A stretch of DNA of 64,000 bases from Flammula alnicola. Taxonomy: Eukaryota > Basidiomycota > Agaricomycetes > Agaricales > Strophariaceae. A program made the translations under genes and the position numbers. The stretch spans positions 434,001 through 498,000 of the forward strand of contig JADNRV010000008.1 in NCBI GenBank assembly GCA_015499995.1. Direction: 5' to 3'. Within the stretch, counting starts at the first letter, position 1, and each line of letters begins with the position of its first letter. Below, in pieces: positions 35,375 to 46,553 of the stretch. The notes under the pieces were generated by a model. It saw only the letters and a list, made by a program, of their open reading frames with translations, made no database searches and had not been told where the DNA came from.

Positions 35375-38300
35375 TCAATATGGGTATATCTTCCACGAAT
35401 ATTGCAAACATGTGAAGGCCTGCCTTCCATCATGGAGGCGCGGAATCTTTCCGCAATCCGAAACTGACAAAGCGACGGAAATCCGAGAAGACTTCGCGCC
35501 TATGATTTCAGCGCGACCAGCTGCACTGTCTGCACTTGAGCCTGTTGGTGGACCGCTGTGCCCAGGGCCACTCATGGTACTAAAAATGCCATCGGCGGCA
35601 CCTCCAAGAGGAAGGGATACCCGGCTGGCTCCAGGACTGATGAGACTTCCTCCAGCATGCCCGGTTGCTGGAGGATCCATGTCCAGTGATGATAGGAAGG
35701 ATGTGCTTTCAAGGTCTGTTTTGGTGCTTGTAATTGTCAGGAAGGAGTCGAGGAGGTTATTCTGGATTGATTTAGGAGTGCCTTTCAAGTCCAGAATCTG
35801 TGCAAAAACGATTTATTGGTTACTACAACGTGCGGAGTTAAAAATAATTTACCTTCTGGAAATTCGAAAAGGATGCGTCTCCAATTAATAGAGTATAATT
35901 AAGGATAAAGCCTTCTGGAGGATCCTTTAGGTGTCAATAAAATCATTAGCGCAATATCACCATAGTGCGATGGATGACATACCACAGGCGTCACGATGAC
36001 CTTGAGCAACGCTTCGAGTCGAGTTGTTGTCTTGTTCAACGACCGAGTGTATCTATTGTATAATTTTGAGCACCAGGTGCCAAGACAACAAATGAAAGCC
36101 ACGGACGAGGTAGTAGCCAGCGCTTCTCCAGGCATTTTGACCAAGTAAGCTTTAACACTTTGCATATCGATAAGTAGCTGGATAAAGATTAGGATTGCAG
36201 TATAAATGACAGCTCTGTTGAGATGTCACCTGTTCAGCGCCGATTTCTTTCAACGGCCGACTTCTAACAAGCGAATTCGTGAACTTGACGAGAATGATGC
36301 TAGCGAAAAATGGATCAGAACGGATACACATTATGTGACAAATCCAAGATCGTACCTCGAAGCCTTATCAAACAAATTCCGCAGATATTTCTTCTGTTCG
36401 ATAAGCGGCTTGATCACTTCAATCACTTGGTCCGCAGATTTCACCAATTCTCCGGTATATGGCGATGGCCCGCTGACTTGATTGACGGTCGACCATGATG
36501 TGCGGCTCAATGTGATGAACGATGGGTCGCAGTTGGTCTCGAATTCTCGAAGAATCACATTAATGGCTATCGAGATCGCACTTAGAGGAACAAAAATCAG
36601 TCGCAGGGGAGAGCATCACTAGAAATTTCGCACCTCACAAACAAATCGCATTCAACCTGGAAGGTAATTTTTTCCTTGAACTCGGGGTTGACCTTTTCCT
36701 TCACTTTTTCCTCGAGCTAGAAGATAATTTAACGTCTTGTTCAGAGTGCGAAATATGGACACCTACTTCGAGAGCCGTTGCCTGGCAGTAATCTGCGGTA
36801 TTGATCTGAAGACACATTTGTTTGAGCAGATCCAGATCAAGGCGAGTCTCCGTTGATTTACGGGAAACGACAGGAGGCCTAAGCACGAGGATAAGCTTCT
36901 GTTCTTAACAAAGTCGACGAAGGCACAAACCGTTTGACGCTAGCAGAAAGAACTTCCTCTGCGTGCAAGAGATCGATGGATGACAAGCAGAAAGATGAAA
37001 TTTATACTTACCGGCATATATACGAAGCCATTTCTTATGCAATGTACATAGATCGAATAAAGCCTGTCCAGTTGAAAGCTTTGCACACTGTTCAAGACTC
37101 TGCCCATAGAAATAGAACAGATCAGTTGAGGATGGAAGGACCGTCAGTGGTGAAGATCCGTTGTCGTCTTCCGTAGATGCCTCCGAAGACACACGCGGCT
37201 GTGTCCTGTTGCCCTTGCCCTTGCGATGAGGCGCCAGCATATCTGCAAGTACCCTATAGAAAAAATTGTCAGATGCTTTCATGCATTGGGTATATGCGAC
37301 GCACTTGTCTTGGGCATCTACAAATATTCCCATATGGGGTTCGAATGCAGCTGAAATGGGCTTTCCAGGCTCTGAATGCGGGTTGTCTGTTGCCTTCAAA
37401 ATATCCTTGAACTAAATTCATGGTCCAGTCAGGAGAGAGGTCGAACTATAATTCACAAAACTTACAGAAGTTGCCCATTTCTTGGACATAGCTTGCTCGA
37501 ATTCTGTGGTGATCTGAAGATTGTCCAGGAGCGCTTTTACGGTAAGGTTGGAACCAGCTTTCGTTAGGAGGGTTGTCACATCATCTCTGTATACGGATCC
37601 ACAAATGAGGCAATTATTGATGGTCTTCAGCCTTGAAGGCGTACCTTGTAATTTCCGCGAACTTCGCCAGAAGATGCCAGCTCACCCTCCATTCCGCAGG
37701 GAACATCCTTCCTTGCTCAAGTTCGTGTGTTTGCAACAGCCTGCGGAACCAAGCAAATCTCCGTGAAATATTGTCCAATTGTCCAGCTTCGTCGTTTGTC
37801 TTGAAAATACGGCGATATTCTTTGAGTTCTAGAGCTACAAAGCGCTCTATGACGTGCGACCTGACGTCCGGTCCCAGAACATCTACCACTAAACATGCAT
37901 CCGCAATCAGAGCTGGTTTAATTTGCTTGTTATTATCTTGGAGATAGCTTTATGGCACAATATATCAGAATTTGAGAAGACGATACGGAAGATGTGCGAG
38001 ACTTACAATGCATCGAAGTCGGCGTCAAGCTGCGTTCGCAAGTGCGTTTGAATTTCCTGTATATGGTTCCACACACGATTGATTCTCGGAACCGCGGTGT
38101 ATGATTTAAAGGATGCAGATATTTGCTTGACAGCCTGAAGACAATTGTGTTAGCAATGAGCAAGAAATGACATTGAGAAACAGACGAACCGCCAAAGTCT
38201 GTGCAACTTCGCTGTATTTCTTCTCCTTGATTAAGTCTTCTAGTTGCGTCAAGGCGTTGACTATAGAACATAAATTTTGAGATGAAGTGGACCTATAGAG

Positions 38301-38868
38301 TGGTTACATACCCAACATTTGCAATCTCTTCATCATGGTCATGCTGGTAATGAGATTCTTCTTCGCGAGATCTAAAACTTGAATATCTTTCGTGATATTT
38401 CGCACCACGGCTTCCGACTCGGTCGCCTTTTCTCGTATGCGTGACATTTGACCCAGCAAATCCTGCGAACCAGCTGTATTAGTGCACTGGAGGCTGAAGG
38501 GACTGCACACAAAATACGAACAGAGATCATTTCTTGGATTACAGACATCCTCTCCGGATCCTGGCTAACTTTCAATTCCGCGTGTAGAGCATCTACTTCC
38601 TTCTGAAGTTCCTGGTGCGTTTCCGCTAGACGTGCGCTCACATCGTCTAGGTGTGCCAGAGATGCTTCTACCAATTGTATGCATGGTTATGGTTCGTGTT
38701 GGTCATACATGATAATAACGCACCATCCGGGAAGAAGTCGTTCAAAATCTCGACCGTATTGAACCTTTCCGACAGACCATCTAAACGGTCAATCTCTTCG
38801 GTTGGCTGAATTTCCAAGACGCGCTGAATCGACAGGATGACTTCATGAGGTAGGTCGTCGTTTTGCAT
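35375..38868 (-). CDS. VPS53: VPS53, GARP/EARP tethering complex subunit
   Basis: A many-exon gene of roughly 800-900 residues, the family's usual size. The N-terminus (MQNDDLPHEVILSIQRVLE) leads to the signature helices 'IRREKATES'-like and 'LDLAKKNLITSMTMMKRLQML', then 'NALTQLEDLIKEKKYSEVAQ'. Later blocks include 'RFAWFRRLLQTHELEQGRMF', 'KATDNPHSEPGKPI' and 'LLKQMCLQINTADYCQATAL'. The end region reads 'TTRLEALLKVIVTP', then 'DPPEGFILNYTLLIGD' and 'SFSNFQKILDLKG'. The protein belongs to the complex that tethers endosome-derived vesicles to the trans-Golgi network with Vps51, Vps52 and Vps54. The C-terminal tail after 35790 is Ser/Gly/Pro-rich, as in other fungi. It is divergent from the yippee gene. 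Confidence 0.9.
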
Positions 38869-39162
38869 AGATTTATTGGGAGGCTTTATTAGAAGGCAGG
38901 AGGGTTATTGAAAAGCTTGGAAATTGGCAAAATCCACATCAGCCGACCGAGGTCGTCGCAGTTACTTACGGCCAAAGTCACCACTCGAAACGTGAACTTG
39001 AAAGTCCTGGTCGTAAGTGTGATTATGTAACACGCGTCCAAAATCGCCTTTTAGGGGCACTATGGTTCTAACTCTTCGACCACTGTGTAGGCGGCGTCCT
39101 GGTCTCCCAGAAATCACTAGCTAATCATTTCTGGACATTAATCCCCTGATAAAATCTCTCAT
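38869..39162. promoter_or_regulatory. Divergent promoter of VPS53 and yippee gene
   Basis: 294 bp separate the two start codons, which face away from each other. No TATA box is obvious. Confidence 0.45.
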
Positions 39163-39777
39163 ATGTTGCTTTCTCCGACTTCTGATACGAAAGCTCTCGT
39201 AGTGCAAGCATATGACGGTCACCCGACTTACTCCTGCTCGAAGTGTTCTGCAGTTATTGTTGGTATCTTCTCTGATCAGGACAATGCAAAAAGGGCCGCG
39301 TCTGACCGATCTCTGGCAGTCTCTCCAGGATGAACTTATCAGCAAATCATTCTCCGGACGAGACGGGCGAGGCTAGCAAGTCTTGAACATTCGTGATATG
39401 TTGAGGTAAACTTACATCTTACGACGTTCTATCCAGCCTGATGCAATCCGCTACCAATGTCAAACTGGGACGCAGAGAAGATCGCTCTCTTTTGTATGTT
39501 TCATAAATACGTCATATTTCGTTTTCTTGATTTTTGTTTCTCTGCAAGAACCGGAATTCATACCGTAGCTGATGTTTTCTGTCTGGGATGCAATGATCGC
39601 CTCGGGTGGTTCTACCACAAAGCTGCAGACCATTCTCAGAAATACAAGGAAGGTAAGCCATGTCTGTATAATATCTTTTAGCTATTCATTGCAATGTGTG
39701 CAGGTAAATATCTCCTTGAACGGGAGAAACTAGTGAAAGAGAACTCGTGGACCTTGGATGACCCACCCACTACCTAA
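39163..39777 (+). CDS. Yippee-like zinc-binding protein
   Basis: Five exons (39163-39258, 39320-39375, 39437-39493, 39549-39652, 39704-39777) close exactly for 128 residues. The fold is marked by two Cys pairs ('SCSKC' and 'CLGC') together with the conserved phrases 'DELISKSFSGRDGRG', 'TGIHTVADVFC', 'LGWFYHKAADHSQKYKEGK' and 'ILEREK'-like. Yippee domains bind zinc and are shared with cereblon and Mis18. The cellular role of yippee proteins is poorly known; they are linked to cell-cycle structures in animals and to stress responses in fungi. Intron 2 begins with GC instead of GT (TA|GCAAGT), and without it the Tyr/Leu after GRDGRG cannot be read. Confidence 0.92.
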
Positions 39778-39919
39778 CGTATTAATATAGGTTTGATTCT
39801 AATTTCTCATCTCCCCTTATTACTACCATCTACTTTTTCTCCGTGTGGATAATATATATGTGTTGTATTTTACCAATCGTACCAAGATGTTGTCCTGTAC
39901 TTACTAATTGTAGGTGAGT

Positions 39920-41322
39920 TCAAGAACGTTCGACGTTCAGGTCTAAGCTTTGCTCAAATTGTAGAAATATTCGCATGACGAGGCAAGATAGGTCGTCGTA
40001 AAAGATATCTCCTGAAGGAAGTTGTATAGGAATAAATTTCTGGAATGGGTTCACTCGAATCCGAGAGGATGTAGTTTTTGTAATCATCGTCACATCTGCA
40101 ACAGTCAACTCAACCAGCCCGCCGGAGAGGATAGGGAGGTTGTGGAGAACACCCCGGCGAATTTCTGCAGAATATGGAGCAATCGAGGTTTCCAGATCAC
40201 TGGGAATCGAGGCCAGCTTCAGCGTAAAGCGAAAATTCACTTTGTGAAGCATGTTGAACTGGGGCCAGACAAGTGGGAGTCAAGTATCTTCCAGGCGTTA
40301 ACTGGTTCGAATAACCGACGAGGCCGGGTCGAAAAGGCTGAAAGGAATCTCTAAAGTCCCTGAAAAGCGCGTATGTATGTGCAACTTTACCGACTGCAGC
40401 TTCAATATTTGGCTCCAGTCGATGCATCCTACTAGTAACTCGCTAGACCCCCAGAAAGTCATTCTTGTTTCACTGAGTAGATTGTCAGATTTTTGTTTTG
40501 TAGCTTAAAACCGAGACAAGTGTGAACTCACATTCGACAACTTCGAGTGTCCGCGCCGCCACAAGCATGATTCTCCATAAAACAGATGGGATGGGACAGC
40601 ACTGAGGATCTGGAGTTCAGACAAAAAAATTGGTCGAGAATATACTTATCGAAAAGCGGATGAAATGCCGCCTGCAATGAAAAGTTGAAAATCGAAATGG
40701 TGACTTGAAATTGATGCGACGGGGGCCTGATGAAGAAGGATTGTCCACAAAGCGCACATTGGCGAGAGGTGAATTTTTGATACTTTCTGGCATACTCACC
40801 AGCATGGAAGCTGGGACGTTATCGAGGCCGTATAAATAAATGGTTTTGAGAGAACTGCTGCCTCCAAGCATAGATGCTTCGAGCAGGCTCTTAATGGAAG
40901 ATTGGAATGCTCTGCTTAGATACGGCCACTTCGTGCCTCCGCGTATGCTTCCTAATCTGAGAGTACGCAGCGTTCCACGTTGCGAGATTTCTTCGCCCAA
41001 AATGTCCAAAATTCGGGGTAGGCCTTTTTCCAGGGCAGTCACAACCTTTGAAGAAGCAGTAAAATGCACGTCGAGAGCGCGGATAGACATGGCGAATCGC
41101 GATAAAACGGGTTCTCTTTTAGGATACCCAGCATTTCATGGAAGTTGTCAAGTTTTCCTCCATCAAGTTTCAAGAGAATAGATGTTGTCGTGAGCGATAA
41201 CTGATCGCTCTCGAGGTCAGAGCGCGAATTTGAAGAGCCAGCCGACATTTGATATCTTCAACATTTTGTCCGAGCTGATCGATACAAGTATCGACGAACT
41301 CCTGTGGTAGATTTTGCGGCAT
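39920..41322 (-). pseudogene. F-box/LRR gene with several frameshifts
   Basis: The start at 41322 (MPQNLPQEFVDTCIDQL) is a typical short F-box. The following LRR-like region is readable only by changing frame repeatedly: after 'RSRQHLF' to 'LLKLDGGKLDNFHEM', after 'GILKENPF' to 'RFAMSIRALDV', and after 'LSGPSSTCFTK' to 'VNFRFTLKLASI'. At two of these points no GT donor lies in between, so introns cannot explain them. The short T run near 41100 appears one base short. The end at 39920 is open. It is most simply a recently decayed F-box gene; poor assembly is the alternative. Confidence 0.55.
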
Positions 41323-41668
41323 CGTCAGTCAATCCGTCAACGAGGCCTTGCGATGAAATGGCGTGTCTCAGGGAAGGGGTATGTGGCAGGAAAGGTAGCC
41401 TGACCGCATGGGATGCTCCTCGTCCTCCAACGACCAGTTTGAAGCTTTGAAGTTCAATTGAGCTCGCACACTATGCACTATGGAACCTGGAGCGACCCAT
41501 GGGCCAGATGTTCGATGACAAGCCTAGAAAAAAGCCATGCAAAGCATCAGTCGCGCGAACTTTCGGAACCACAAGTAAAACAACTCTGTTGTCCTTGGCG
41601 GCCTGTCCGGCACACAATGTTTGTGCCGATAAACATACAGTGTTACGGTATTATATCTAGTCTTGTGT
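41323..41668. other. Upstream region of the decayed F-box gene
   Basis: No coding exon is supported. The stretch ends at the left TIR of the transposable element. Confidence 0.35.
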
Positions 41669-42465
41669 AATTGAAACCGTGGCTGGCAGGGTGGGTCCCT
41701 TCGGTGTCAATAGGGCCTTATCTCTCATCGGCCGATGCACGTGCTCGATGCATGTGACCCATCACGTCGCGCGTCAGTGTGTACCGAGCAACACTGTTTA
41801 CAGTGTTTACACCCTTTGAACATATTCATGCCGGGGTTCGTTGTTCTATCCTTTGCACGGAAGTCAACCCTTGATGAACTGTCATACATGTTCTCGAGGA
41901 TACTTCCCAGGTGTGGCTTTGTCGTCCCATTTAGAAACGAAGTAAGTACTCTTTTATGAGTGTCTCCACGTTCGACAAGCACTGATCTCCCGTCCTTCAT
42001 CTTTGAAGTCTTGAACATTTCATGTAGATATTTTTGGAAAGTCCATATTGTTAGTCCCCTCGATTATGTCGAGGATTTCTCCAATTTTCTGCATGTTTGT
42101 CTTCGGGGGCCGTCGCTTTCTTGTGCTTTCCGTGGTGTCTGTCGGCGTTGAACGAGAAGGACCTGGTGTAATGGGCTCGGGGTTGTTGCCCCGCCAATTA
42201 GGCACTGCAGCTCGCTGCCGCTGAGGTGTTTCTGTGGGCATTAAGGTTGTAATTAAAATTTCTACTACGATACATGGTGTTGTAGGAAACGAGTGAGACA
42301 GGCAGAGACATGGCTCCTCTCAGTATTAGCCGCCCTAAGATCTTATTATTATTAATAGATAAGATTGGATCAATGAGTCCACGTGATTCGTTCGAGGTTG
42401 AAAAGACGTGTGTTTGATCACCGATAAAGCCGAAGGGACCCACCCTGCCAACCACGGTTTCAATT
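41669..42465. mobile_element. TIR DNA element carrying a DUF6589-like remnant
   Basis: A 797-bp segment is bounded by 36-bp terminal inverted repeats (41669-41704 and 42430-42465) that differ at one base. They start AATTGAAACCGTGG and continue with TGGCAGGGTGGGTCCCTTCG. I see no target duplication outside the ends. The inside reads on the minus strand as a broken protein (see next entry). It looks like a shortened, nonautonomous copy of a larger DNA transposon. Confidence 0.8.
41725..42241 (-). pseudogene. DUF6589-like transposon gene fragment
   Basis: The first open stretch (42241 down) starts MPTETPQRQRAAVPNW and contains 'KTNMQKIGEILDIIEGT'. One base out of frame, the second continues 'KYLHEMFKTSKMKDG', 'THKRVLTSFLNGTTKPH' and 'LGSILENMYDSS'. 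This pattern (Pro-rich start, RK-rich patch, 'MQKI', helix, 'FLxGT') resembles the N-terminal part of DUF6589 proteins, which are abundant and transposon-associated in Agaricomycetes. Only the first part survives and it has a frameshift. The family assignment is from memory of the pattern and is moderate only. Confidence 0.45.
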
Positions 42466-42594
42466 GCAACAGACCTTATATTAACAACAGATCGATTGTC
42501 ATCTGTTGTATATGGTCTGTCAGGAGAGACTATATTATATCCACTGTGAGCGTTCGAATCCTTTCCTCCTTACCACAACAAGTTACATACCACC

Positions 42595-43371
42595 ATGGAC
42601 CACGGCGGACACGGAGGGCACGATATGCCCACTACTCCAAGATGTAAAATGAGCATGCTCTGGTACGTTATTTTTTGTATTCACTCCTTCCTGCTTATCT
42701 CTGAATCACCACAGGAACACGAACATCATTGACACATGCGTCGTCTTCGAAGGCTGGCACATACACACCCGCACCGCATTTTTCTGGTCCTTCATTGCCA
42801 TCGTCGCACTTGGAGTCCTCTATGAGTACCTCCGTGTCTTCCAGCGGAAGCTCGACCACCATATTGCACTGTCGCTCCAGAAGGGCAAGAGCAGAGGAAG
42901 GGGCGACAGTAGAGGTGGCAGTGGCAGGAACACGCCTGAAGGTAACCGTAATCTCGAAGAATATGGTCTCTTGTCCGGAGACAGAATTCTAAACTCTTCA
43001 TTTACAGGGTAAGTCGACATCCATTCTTTCTTTTCTCCATCAAACTTCGCAAGCCACCCCCATTGTCTCGACTAATGCTCTATCCGTCAGGACTCCCGTT
43101 CCTGCTGCCTCACGCGGTTTAAGGGCAGCTGTTTATGGAATAACTGTCTTCCTGTCCTTCTTCCTCATGCTGGTGTTCATGACATATAATGTACGTCGTT
43201 CGTTGGACTCTAAACGCTTTAACCTCAACTCACCAATCCAATCCACAGGCATATTTAATCGCTGCGGTAGTTTTTGGAGCTACTCTTGGGCATTACATCT
43301 TCGGATCTACAATGAATGTCGATGCTATCCTCTTAGATTCTTCTGGAGGGAAAGGCATGGCTTGCCACTGA
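42595..43371 (+). CDS. CTR2: Ctr-family copper transporter
   Basis: Four exons (42595-42662, 42715-43008, 43091-43190, 43249-43371) close for 194 residues. The N-terminus is His/Gly/Asp-rich with Met motifs (MDHGGHGGHDMP and CKMSMLW), as in Cu(I) uptake channels. Three membrane helices follow: 'AFFWSFIAIVALGVLYEY', 'YGITVFLSFFLMLVFMTYN' and 'YLIAAVVFGATLGHYIFG'. The second helix has the MxxxM-type motif (MLVFM) that lines the trimeric pore, and the third ends in GxxxxxxxG packing glycines. The linker 'GKSRGRGDSRGGSGR' is cytosolic. The short N-terminus suggests a vacuolar Ctr2-like or small plasma-membrane type; location is inferred. Confidence 0.93.
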
Positions 43372-43560
43372 TTAACACTACTCTGGGAACCGAAATGCTC
43401 TCTCTCAGTGCTGTATGTTTTACACCTTCGTTACGCTGTATTTAGGTTGTTATATCGGAATTGTTATCTCGGAATATCATTTGTATCTTTCTTTCACTGC
43501 GACGTGGGCCAGGTTCTCAAAAAGCATTGTCAGAAAGTAGAAATACACGACATCTTATAA
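43372..43560. terminator. Convergent 3' ends of CTR2 and PRE9
   Basis: The stop codons of the copper transporter and proteasome subunit face each other across 189 bp, which must hold both polyadenylation regions. Confidence 0.4.
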
Positions 43561-44752
43561 TCACGTCGACTTCATCTCAGTGTCCTCGTCCTTCTTCGTG
43601 AGCCCCTCTGCCAACAGCAATGCATCGATCTCTGAGGGTCTGTAAATCTTTGCTCGAGGTTGCTTGGTAACTGGATCAAGGGTCAAAACAGCGAATTCCA
43701 CTGTCAAAGAGATGATCTGGTAAGCGAACGGTGAAAAAGGGCGTAGAAGATTGCTTACGCTTTTCGCTGCCTAACGTTGTGCTGTCCATGGTCTTGCTCA
43801 TGGTCCTTAGCACCAACCCAATGGCGTCTTTGACCTCGATGTCGTCTTTGTACTCTTGCTTCAACAAGCTCTGGGCTGTGCCGTTGTTTGCTCCTATACA
43901 TGTAGCCTTCCAGCCCGAGTAGTTGCCGGAAGGATCAGAGTGATATAATTGGAAATGATAATGGGGATCGTAGCCAGCATAAAGCAGCGACACGCCGAAA
44001 GGTCGCAGGCCTGAAAGACAGAGTAATATAAGATCTCTACTCGTAAACCAAAAGCATTGCGTTACTGACCTCCGAATTGCGTGTAGCCTTGCTTCATGTC
44101 ACAGAGCCTTTGTGCAAGGAGTTCAACAGGGATATCTTCGTTATAGAGTAATAAATGTTGCTGTGCAGCCGTCCGTGCGTAATTGACCAACGAATTCGCA
44201 TCTGCAGTAAGGCCGGCTACCCCACCAATGACATTACTGTCATAAGAAAATGTCAAACGATGTTTTCGTAAAGATGGAGGTCAGATAATGACGCACGAAT
44301 TGAGCAAGTATATTTTCTCTCCACTTCCTCCGTATCCACCATCCTTCGCACTTGAGAGATCCAATAGCTTTCCTGTAACCTTCTTTTCGGCAGCCAAAAC
44401 GACGCCATCCTTGGCGAGGACACCTAGCACGGTTCCTGCGTGTGAGATGGCCTCCATGGCATATTCGACTAAAGACAAATTGGATGAGCACTGCGATCAT
44501 GCGTTCTTGTTATTCAACTCACTTTGGTAGAGGCGGCCTGAGGAGTAGCTCTCATTAGTATCCCGAGATGAATGCAAAAGATATCTACTCACCCTCGGGC
44601 GAGAAGATGGTTGTACGACCTGATCATCGAGTTTATTCAGTTCCTGTTTCCTTTCTGAGGGTCAATCCAATGCTTACTGTCATAACGTCTGGCCTACAAG
44701 ATAGACATTAAGTCACAGAAAGGATAAAGATTTACAAAGGCATACGTACCAT
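43561..44752 (-). CDS. PRE9: 20S proteasome subunit alpha-3
   Basis: The coding frame runs through many short exons. The first coding exon holds only the start codon (44752-44750), followed by ARRYDS, then [14 protein letters not shown] and '[21 protein letters not shown]'. Later blocks are '[20 protein letters not shown]', '[20 protein letters not shown]', '[16 protein letters not shown]' and '[20 protein letters not shown]'. It ends '[14 protein letters not shown]'. These match PSMA4/Pre9. Alpha subunits form the outer rings and gate of the proteasome and are not proteolytic. The acidic C-terminal tail is normal for this subunit. Confidence 0.93.
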
Positions 44753-45016
44753 GATGAATGAGAATGAGATGAACAAGAGATGATAATACAGAACGACGCG
44801 TCAGTCCAAGTCGAGGGAACGCACACGCGTCGCATTTCGGCAACTGCCGCTGATCATCCTGCAGTACAAGTCCCTACAGTAGCTAGCTAATTCTTTTTTT
44901 TTTCAAAACATCTTGAAAGAATTCGAAAGCTATATATCCTATGATCCTTAATAAAATGTCTCCCATGATACAGAATAAAATCTATTGCTAATATTGTTAT
45001 TGATAAACACTTGTTC
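44753..45016. other. Intergenic region
   Basis: The PRE9 promoter lies next to the 3' end of the gluconokinase gene, on the same strand. A poly-T run near 44893-44904 is the only notable feature. Confidence 0.35.
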
Positions 45017-45789
45017 TCACAGCTCTGCCTCGTTCGTCTTAATTCCTCTGTCGACATGCTCTTGGAAATACGGCCCGGCGATCTTACCCAAACCTTCCCT
45101 CGCCACTCTTACTTGTTCCTCAGTCGAGTCTTCTACCGAAACTACCACCACCCCCTCCTCTCCAGTTGGCTTCTCCAAGGTACTCAGTTGGCTATCAAGC
45201 ATACTCGCCTTCATAAAATGACCCGTCCTCTTTGTCATTCTATCCATCAAAACTTCCCTCTTTCCGTCGATGAAGACAAAGAACGTCGGTAGTGCGCTAG
45301 GATTCGCAGGCTCCAAGTGCTCTGGAAGTCTCTGCGTCTCCTTCGAGGCCGGTTTCCGCGTCCCACTCAGGATTTCACGGTAATATTTTTTGAGCGCCGA
45401 GCAGCTAATCACGACTCCATGGCAGGGATGGCCGCCCTTCGCCTCATTAGCCTGCTCCTCGACGACCTTCTGCTCCGCCGTGATCCTTATGAGCTCCAGC
45501 CACGGCTCGCGGTCAGTGTCATCCAGCGGGAACCCGGCGGCCATCTTCTCCACGTTCGACGTCGGATGCAGATCGTCGCCCTCGACGTACGGCATGTCTA
45601 GAGATTTAGCGAGCGCCGACGCGAGCGTCGATTTCCCTGTACCCGAGACTCCCTGTGCCAAGGAGTGATGAGCGGCCCTACGCCCGCATGGTGAAATTTG
45701 AAAAGGGAGCGAACCATGACGACGATGAACGCCGAGCCCTGAGAGGTTTGAGATCCTGCGGCCTCCGTGATTAGATCGGATCGTGCCAT
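45017..45789 (-). CDS. Gluconokinase
   Basis: Two exons (45789-45715, 45652-45017) join in phase 0 for 236 residues. The Walker A loop 'GVSGTGKST' comes directly after the intron. The family motifs 'MPYVEGDDLHPTSNVEKMAAG' (shortened here as 'YVEGDDLHP') and 'DREPWLELI' are present, then 'VISCSALKKYYREILSG'. The enzyme phosphorylates D-gluconate to 6-phosphogluconate with ATP, feeding the pentose phosphate pathway. The long insert after 'LSGTRKP' and the acidic 'GEEGVVVVSVEDS' segment are usual in fungal members. The start is the only methionine upstream of the Walker loop. Confidence 0.93.
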
Positions 45790-46553
45790 GCTGGCGAACT
45801 TGTGTAGTGACTGCTAGATGGCAAGATGGAATGACTAGGGGTTCCTTATTATACGACCGTATATGTAGTAGTCTGATTTAGTGCTGGGTGCAAGAATACA
45901 GTGTGCACAGGGGTCTTTCTCGGAATTTTGGAAAGCGGCGTCTTCGGACCGTTGTGAGTACAGGTATGAGCATGATCCTCGGAATACGTCTCATCGCAAA
46001 TCCGAATTCACAATTGCAACTTGCAAGTATTTACAAACATCTTCAATTTGATGGCTCGTTGTAGGTGCTACATAAGCGATACGGTAAATACTGTAGTAGC
46101 GTGATGATGATTATGGCTAATGACACCGTATAGGTGGTGGATGAGTAAGTCGGTATATGAAAAAAAATGATGAAACGAAAATGCAGCAGTAATGGGATCA
46201 AATATCCAAATGAAAACATGAAAACAATCCATCGTGCTTGAAGAAAGGAATAGAGATGTAGATGCTGTAAGAACAAGGAATGTGAAAAGAGAAGGAAGGG
46301 CCCGAAAGAGAATGGATGTGTTGAGTTGCTCCGGTAAATCTACAGTATGAATGGAAGGTGGAAAAAATAAGAACCATCCACGAAAATATAAAAAAGATGA
46401 GTTGTAGGGCCATACACCAGGAAGCCCGCTATGTACATGAAACGCGAAGGAAAGAGAGGGCAGGCACGCCTACACTGCCTCGTCGATGCTGTGTGCTCAA
46501 TAATCTAGAGCATAGTGCAAAACCATAACGACAGACGAGCCCGAAACGCAATT
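45790..46553. other. Intergenic region
   Basis: Promoter of the gluconokinase gene (near 45790-45900) and the 3' UTR of the next minus-strand gene. The part 46040-46440 is purine-rich on the plus strand. Open frames there are low-complexity Phe/Ser/Ile strings and are not credible genes. Confidence 0.4.

Noticed and set aside
42540..42570. Possible tRNA B-box (GTTCGAATCC)
   Set aside because: No matching A-box or cloverleaf could be built around it, and it sits in the copper transporter promoter.
46043..46413. Possible small membrane protein genes on the minus strand
   Set aside because: Phe/Ile/Ser-rich low-complexity frames in a 3' UTR region without introns or family features.
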